Both the position numbers and the translations under genes were made by a program. A model generated the notes under the pieces. It made no database searches, was not told where the DNA came from, and saw only the letters and a program-made list of their open reading frames with translations. Source: Planctomycetaceae bacterium (GTDB taxonomy: Bacteria > Planctomycetota > Planctomycetia > Pirellulales > Thermoguttaceae). Taken from it: a stretch of DNA of 10,588 bases. This document shows, one piece after another, positions 6,748-10,588 of the stretch. How positions within the stretch are numbered: the stretch's first letter is position 1; each line of letters starts with the position of its first letter. Location of the stretch: positions 1-10,588 of the forward strand of contig JAISBG010000417.1 in NCBI GenBank assembly GCA_031266315.1, read 5' to 3'.

Positions 6748-7902
6748 TTATTGTTCAATTTTGTTGATTCCCAGCCCCGGTAAATCAGTTGGAAGTTGCC
6801 GTCCGTTTTCCAAACGGATACCTTGAAACAAATCGTTTGCGATGAGAAGATTTCCATCAAGATCAACAAAATCGGCGGCAGACGAAAGATGGACAGCCGC
6901 CGCGATCGCACAGGAAGTTTCCGTCATACATCCCAACATAACACCAAGATGACAAGCTCTTGCAAGTGTGATCATTTTCCAAGCTTCACGCATTCCCGTA
7001 CACTTCATCAATTTAATATTGATACCGGAAAAATATCCCTTAATTTTCATTACGTCTGAAATTCGTTGAATTGATTCGTCGGCAAAAATCGGTAACGGAC
7101 TTCGTTCCGTCAACCACCCTGCTTCCTCCCACCATGACTTGGGAAGCGGCTGTTCAACCATGACAATTCCTTTTTCCCGAAGCCAATAAATATTATCGAG
7201 CGCATAATGTTTATCTTTCCATCCTTGATTGACATCCACGATCAACGGCAAATCCGTTACGGAACGAATTGTTTCAATAATCTCTTTGTCATTATCACGT
7301 CCCAATTTGACTTTGAGAATTTTGAACTTTCCGGCGGCGTTCTGTGTTTGTGTACGAATAACATCTGGTTCAGCAATGCTGATTGTGAATGTAGTCGGAG
7401 GAATTTGTTTCGGGGAAAGTCCCAATAATTGATAACACGGCACGCCAAGTAATTTACCGTTCAGGTCATGCAGAGCAATATCAACAGCAGCTTTGGCTGC
7501 CGTATTATTGTCCGCAATTTCATCAATAGAACCGAGAATATCTTCCATTTCGAAAGGATTGGAAAACGCTGTCCAATCAATCCGTTTCAAAAATGCCGAA
7601 ACAGATTCCGTCGATTCGCCAAGATAAGGCGGCAACGCGGCTTCTCCGTAACCGGTTTTACCGCCAAATTCTATTTCAACCTGCACTCCCGGTGTTACAG
7701 TGCGTGACGATGTTGCCAGCGTGAAAGGATGATTCAACTTCAATTCGTAAGGACGGAACGAAAATTTCATCACGCTCTTTTCATTGGAAATCTGTGTTGA
7801 CAACGCAATATTCCGTTTCAAAAAAACGGCGGAACCGGCTGTCAATGTTGTTACGGTTAAAAAAGTTCTTCGATTACAAATATTTTGTTTCATTGTTTTC
7901 AT
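6748..7902 (-). CDS. Tat-exported dipeptide (L-Ala-D/L-Glu) epimerase, enolase superfamily
   Basis: It interconverts L-Ala-D-Glu and L-Ala-L-Glu from murein peptides. Family marks, numbered from 7902, are the catalytic lysines K197 and K199 (KVKLG), the metal ligands D223 (VDVNQ), E250 (VEQP) and D275 (ADES), and the second-face lysine region K297/K300 (IKLMKCTG). A DLDG motif at 347-350 matches the DxD motif that binds the dipeptide amino group in known L-Ala-D/L-Glu epimerases. The protein is 384 residues, somewhat longer than cytoplasmic homologues. The extra N-terminus is a twin-arginine signal, NRRTFL near residues 10-15, followed by a hydrophobic stretch ending near ALS (about 33-36), which implies export of the folded enzyme. 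The start could also be the ATG at 7893. It begins 9 bp after the transglutaminase-like gene, so co-transcription is likely. Confidence 0.9.
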   Translation of the reverse strand: MKTMKQNICNRRTFLTVTTLTAGSAVFLKRNIALSTQISNEKSVMKFSFRPYELKLNHPFTLATSSRTVTPGVQVEIEFGGKTGYGEAALPPYLGESTESVSAFLKRIDWTAFSNPFEMEDILGSIDEIADNNTAAKAAVDIALHDLNGKLLGVPCYQLLGLSPKQIPPTTFTISIAEPDVIRTQTQNAAGKFKILKVKLGRDNDKEIIETIRSVTDLPLIVDVNQGWKDKHYALDNIYWLREKGIVMVEQPLPKSWWEEAGWLTERSPLPIFADESIQRISDVMKIKGYFSGINIKLMKCTGMREAWKMITLARACHLGVMLGCMTETSCAIAAAVHLSSAADFVDLDGNLLIANDLFQGIRLENGRQLPTDLPGLGINKIEQ

Positions 7903-7911
7903 TGTAGAGTT

Positions 7912-9405
7912 TTATTGTACAGTATTGTCCGGTTCCTTGAGGTATTCAACGTGTAAATTCCAATTCCATTGATCAAAATAAAGATTACCTCCGCGCCATT
8001 CCACCTCACCGCGTTGGAAATCAACCGTTTCACTTCGCGGATATATTTTTGCCGGATAAAGTCTGCACGAATAATCTTCATTGATAATCAAACGGTAGGA
8101 ATCAATTCCTCTCATAAAAAAAGAGGCGAGTTCTTCTTTTGTATCGAATATTTTTCTTTCGCCCAAAGACGGATCAACAGGAATCCAACCGATCCCTTCA
8201 AAATAAACTTCCGCCCAATCATGCATTCCGGCATGTTTCGGGTGCATCATAAAACCGCTTTGCCATTTTGCCGGAATCCCGTTGTAACGGCATAATGTTA
8301 TCAACAACAACGAAAGCATTCCGCAATCACCGTGACCATTTTCAATCACATAAGACGGAATATTCCGCATGGTTGAATATTCACGGGAACTTGCCCAAGG
8401 ATAATTTGCCGTAATCGTTTCGTAAATTTTTCGGAAAACCGCAACCGGTTCTTTTTCCGTTCCGATTATTGTTTTGGAAAGATTTTTGATTTCTTCTGTG
8501 AAAATAATATGCTCCGAATATTCGGCGGTATATTTTTTGTACAATTCCGATTCTTTATTGTAAGGTTTAATAGAAGACAATTTCAAAGAAAACCATTCAC
8601 CGGTCGAACCATATTGAAATCGGATACGAAAAACTGTTGGTTGGTTTTTTTCCGCAAATTTTTCGGCATAAATTGTACTGTGTTCGTTTGCCGGAGGCGA
8701 AATAATCGGGTCGTTCAAATTAGAGTCAAGCAAAACAATTCCGGTTTGGCGGCGATGATTCCGATAAGGATAAGGTAACCAACATCGAATGATTTCACCT
8801 TCCGGCACAGCGTTGGGCAAAACGGTAAGCGTATAGGTAACACACATCGTTTGCGGTTCATGATTTTCCGCACATCCTGATTGTTCGGCTTGGGCATAAA
8901 TCGCAGATAGATGTTTCTGTAAAAAATATTCCAACGAAGTATTCCTTGCCCCGTCTTTTTCAAATTTTCGTTGCTGTGCCTGTTTATTGATTCGAAAAAA
9001 ATTAGCGGCAGCGGCGTGAAAATACTGTTCTTTCCCGTCAATCATCATCACTTCGAGCGATTTGTCTGCTTTCCATTTCTGAATCTGTTCCGGCGTAACT
9101 TCCGGGTAATATTGCATAATACGGTTCAAAATTTGTTCTTCATTCCCTTGAAAATCGTTTTTGATCCGATTCATAATTTCCTTCTGATATTGCCGGAGCC
9201 AGATTTCTTTCGGCGTCATTTTACCGTCAAAGAGTTGTTGGTCGATCAATTTTTTTGCCGTTTCAAAATTACCGCAACAGATTGCCGCATCAACCGCATC
9301 CGGCTCAACCGCAAAAAACTGAGATACCCAATAACTGTTGACAAACAGTATTGCGCAACAACAAAGTATTGTTATTTTCCGTATTAAAATAATTTTTGGC
9401 AACAT
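7912..9405 (-). CDS. Secreted transglutaminase-like cysteine hydrolase
   Basis: The 497-residue protein has an N-terminal signal or anchor segment (about residues 9-30, ITILCCCAILFVNSYWV). It then has a helical region (about 35-165) with the motif IDGKEQYFHAAAANFFR, a beta-rich middle (about 180-290), and a transglutaminase/papain-like core. The core triad is complete: Cys361 in GHGDCGM, His395 in MHDWAEVYF and Asp411 in VDPSLG. Bacterial members of this superfamily are often peptidases or amidases rather than cross-linking enzymes. The setting beside an epimerase and an NlpC/P60 enzyme suggests a role on murein peptides or related gamma-glutamyl substrates, but the substrate cannot be read from sequence. 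It is the first gene of the cassette and sits after a promoter-like region near 9496-9533. Confidence 0.85.
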   Translation of the reverse strand: MLPKIILIRKITILCCCAILFVNSYWVSQFFAVEPDAVDAAICCGNFETAKKLIDQQLFDGKMTPKEIWLRQYQKEIMNRIKNDFQGNEEQILNRIMQYYPEVTPEQIQKWKADKSLEVMMIDGKEQYFHAAAANFFRINKQAQQRKFEKDGARNTSLEYFLQKHLSAIYAQAEQSGCAENHEPQTMCVTYTLTVLPNAVPEGEIIRCWLPYPYRNHRRQTGIVLLDSNLNDPIISPPANEHSTIYAEKFAEKNQPTVFRIRFQYGSTGEWFSLKLSSIKPYNKESELYKKYTAEYSEHIIFTEEIKNLSKTIIGTEKEPVAVFRKIYETITANYPWASSREYSTMRNIPSYVIENGHGDCGMLSLLLITLCRYNGIPAKWQSGFMMHPKHAGMHDWAEVYFEGIGWIPVDPSLGERKIFDTKEELASFFMRGIDSYRLIINEDYSCRLYPAKIYPRSETVDFQRGEVEWRGGNLYFDQWNWNLHVEYLKEPDNTVQ

Positions 9406-9438
9406 CGGTATTTTACGTTTTGTAATAAAATTAAATGC

Positions 9439-9492
9439 AACAGTTTTTCATTTTACGTGAAAAAAAATATTCCTAACGCCCTGAAAACTGTT
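9439..9492 (-). other. Leader hairpin upstream of the cassette
   Basis: AACAGTTTTTCA (9439-9450) and TGAAAACTGTT (9482-9492) are inverted copies with a single extra T. In a minus-strand transcript starting near 9495 they would fold together in the 5' leader of the transglutaminase-like gene. A smaller AT-only stem (TTTTTCA/TGAAAAA at about 9444-9464) competes for the same bases. A regulatory role is only a possibility. Confidence 0.35.
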
Positions 9493-9495
9493 ACT

Positions 9496-9533
9496 ATTAT
9501 AAGATAATATAAAAAAATTAAAAAATGCGTCAA
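9496..9533 (-). promoter_or_regulatory. Possible sigma70-type promoter for the murein-peptide cassette
   Basis: On the minus strand, TTGACG (9533-9528) is followed after 18 bases by TATTAT (9509-9504). An exact TATAAT (9501-9496) lies just downstream but at a poor distance from that -35 box. The position, about 90 bp before the first cassette gene, is sensible. The region is very AT-rich, so chance matches are likely. Confidence 0.35.
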
Positions 9534-9544
9534 GACGTATTTTA
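9521..9544 (-). terminator. Terminator of the upstream two-gene unit
   Basis: The arms 9522-9530 and 9535-9543 form a 9-bp stem (one G-T pair) around a 4-nt loop. On the minus strand it is followed by a long T-rich tail (TTTTTTAATTTTTTT from about 9525 down to 9511). It lies about 140 bp after the YggL-like stop and before the transglutaminase-like gene. The TTGACG box of the putative next promoter lies inside this hairpin. Confidence 0.6.
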
Positions 9545-9680
9545 AAAGGAAATGAGTATATTCTTTTCATTTTTCTAATTGGTAAAGAAGAAACGAACGG
9601 TAACAACTTTTTCATATCTTATCTCAAATGGTTTGGGAAAACAACCGTCCCCAATATTTGATACACGTCAGACGAGATTT

Positions 9681-9971
9681 TTACAAGTCCTCATAAGAAA
9701 ATAGTTGTAATTGTAGAATAATGGGTTTATCTGGATGCATTCCTAACCAGGACTTTAATTCATATAGTTTTTTTTCAACCATATTTGTTTTCCTCTTACG
9801 AAAATCAAGAACACCTTCTATGATTCCTAATTGAGGTTCTAATGTTCCTCCAAATTGTAAACCGAGATCTTCGATTTTCTCAATCCAATTATCAAAAAAT
9901 TTTTCATTCTGATCGGTAGATAGTAATTCTGATTTGCAAGGAATTTTTATTGTAATCTTATATTCGGTCAT
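9681..9971 (-). CDS. Small YggL/DUF469-like protein
   Basis: The ATG at 9971 is preferred over an in-frame ATG at 10046. It gives a 96-residue protein starting MTEYKITIKIP without a Cys/Lys-rich leader, and it avoids overlap with the upstream membrane-protein gene. The pattern F-x2-W-[IL]-x3-IE-x2-GL-x-FGG (about residues 29-45), a following EG (about 53-54), a later L-x2-WL (about 72-77) and an acidic end resemble the YggL family, known in E. coli as a ribosome-associated protein. The match is by eye and partial, so it may be another small alpha/beta protein. It sits 40 bp after the membrane-protein gene and is probably co-transcribed with it. No clear SD is present. Confidence 0.55.
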   Translation of the reverse strand: MTEYKITIKIPCKSELLSTDQNEKFFDNWIEKIEDLGLQFGGTLEPQLGIIEGVLDFRKRKTNMVEKKLYELKSWLGMHPDKPIILQLQLFSYEDL

Positions 9972-10011
9972 AATTTTAATTTCCCAAAATTTATCAAAAA
10001 AACACTGATAT

Positions 10012-10473
10012 TTATAACAATTCGTCATGAAACTTATTTGCAACAAAATACCCGATAATCAATGCAATAATAAAACTTACGATAAAGACAGGAATACTAA
10101 ATAATGGCACTACAAGAATAAGCAATGTCCACACCGCCCCATAATCAGGCGGTATATCAGTGTGTCCCCAAAATATAAATAAATATGTTGTAATGACAGG
10201 CAAAAAACGTAACATTTTAAGAACATGGCAATAAAAAGAGAGAAGACATAAAATAACAGGGACAAGATTAAATATTTCGAGAAAAATCAAAAATACGAGT
10301 CCGCCTTCATTGAGAACGCATAAATAACGAGGGTAAACACCAGAATATAAACCGCCAATAGTATTGCTTATAAAAGGTAATACCAAACCAAACAAAAAAA
10401 GTCCAATAGCACCAGCATGTCTTCGTACTAAAAAATCTTCTATCTTATTATCTATATCATTTTCTTTATCCAT
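10012..10473 (-). CDS. Small multi-pass membrane protein, unknown function
   Basis: The 153-residue protein starts with a charged cytoplasmic-type N-terminus (MDKENDIDNKIEDFLVRRH). Four to five hydrophobic segments follow, at about residues 22-40, 57-79, 86-102, 112-132 and 128-147; the last two may be one re-entrant pair. AGGAAA lies 7 bases before the ATG and supports the start. No catalytic or family motif is recognised. It is very AT-rich compared with the secretin gene. It is followed by the YggL-like gene and preceded directly by repeat copy C, whose head begins about 20 bp upstream of the start codon. Confidence 0.7.
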   Translation of the reverse strand: MDKENDIDNKIEDFLVRRHAGAIGLFLFGLVLPFISNTIGGLYSGVYPRYLCVLNEGGLVFLIFLEIFNLVPVILCLLSFYCHVLKMLRFLPVITTYLFIFWGHTDIPPDYGAVWTLLILVVPLFSIPVFIVSFIIALIIGYFVANKFHDELL

Positions 10474-10494
10474 TAAAATTTTCCTGATTCTACC

Positions 10495-10588
10495 GGATTA
10501 GGTGTTTCCCACTGGAATCGTCAAATAATAGGTAATCATCAGGTGGGCGACCTTTCGCTGAAAGGTCGCGTCGGCGATAGCCGACTTG
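10495..10588 (+). repeat. Dispersed repeat copy C, running off the right edge
   Basis: The copy begins GGATTAGGTGTTTCCCACTG and has ATCAGGTGGGC. It then has the perfect hairpin GCGACCTTTC-GCT-GAAAGGTCGC (10547-10569) and directly a second one, GTCGGC-GATA-GCCGAC (10570-10585). The head and spacer resemble copy A (shared GGAAT and ATCATCAGGTGGGC-type bases), while the hairpin is identical to that of copy B. The copy is truncated by the window, so a facing partner may lie just outside. Confidence 0.75.

Noticed and set aside
8971..9387. A 138-residue plus-strand open frame
   Set aside because: It is antisense to the transglutaminase-like gene and is Phe/Arg-rich, as expected for a shadow of AT-rich coding sequence.

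Overview
The window is about 10.6 kb of moderately AT-rich bacterial DNA (GC visibly below 50 percent, estimated by eye) with long non-coding gaps and few clear Shine-Dalgarno sites. The style of the proteins suggests a low-GC planctomycete or another member of the PVC group: an oversized secretin with many stacked N-domains, a Tat-exported enolase-superfamily enzyme, and a GATase-fold protein with an altered nucleophile motif. This assignment is inference; no rRNA, tRNA or marker gene is present to confirm it.

Layout, left to right. (1) 2-3283, plus strand: the 3' part of a large secretin gene (GspD/PilQ superfamily), cut by the left window edge. (2) 3284-4379: about 1.1 kb without an intact gene. 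It holds a pair of inverted repeat copies, a terminator-like hairpin and a probable small pseudogene on the minus strand that carries two one-base frameshifts. (3) 4380-5165, plus strand: a class I glutamine-amidotransferase-like protein (peptidase C26/PuuD family) that lacks the catalytic cysteine. A strong hairpin separates it from the next, convergent genes. (4) 9405-5320, minus strand: a three-gene cassette of a secreted transglutaminase-like cysteine hydrolase, a Tat-exported L-Ala-D/L-Glu (dipeptide) epimerase, and a secreted SH3b-NlpC/P60 endopeptidase. (5) 10473-9681, minus strand: a small multi-pass membrane protein and a small YggL/DUF469-like protein. (6) The right edge carries a third copy of the repeat seen in (2).

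The cassette in (4) reads as a peptidoglycan stem-peptide processing pathway. The NlpC/P60 enzyme would cut the gamma-D-Glu-diaminopimelate bond to release L-Ala-D-Glu, and the epimerase would convert this to L-Ala-L-Glu, which ordinary peptidases can degrade. All three proteins carry export signals, so the pathway appears to run outside the cytoplasm. The gap between the epimerase and NlpC/P60 genes is filled by a 284-bp gapless palindrome inside a block bounded by an exact 12-bp direct repeat. Removing that block would bring the two genes to about 32 bp apart, so an insertion may have split a compact operon.

The most unusual items are the repeat family with a swapped hairpin stem, the operon-splitting palindrome, the cysteine-less GATase, the exported epimerase and the extended secretin stalk.
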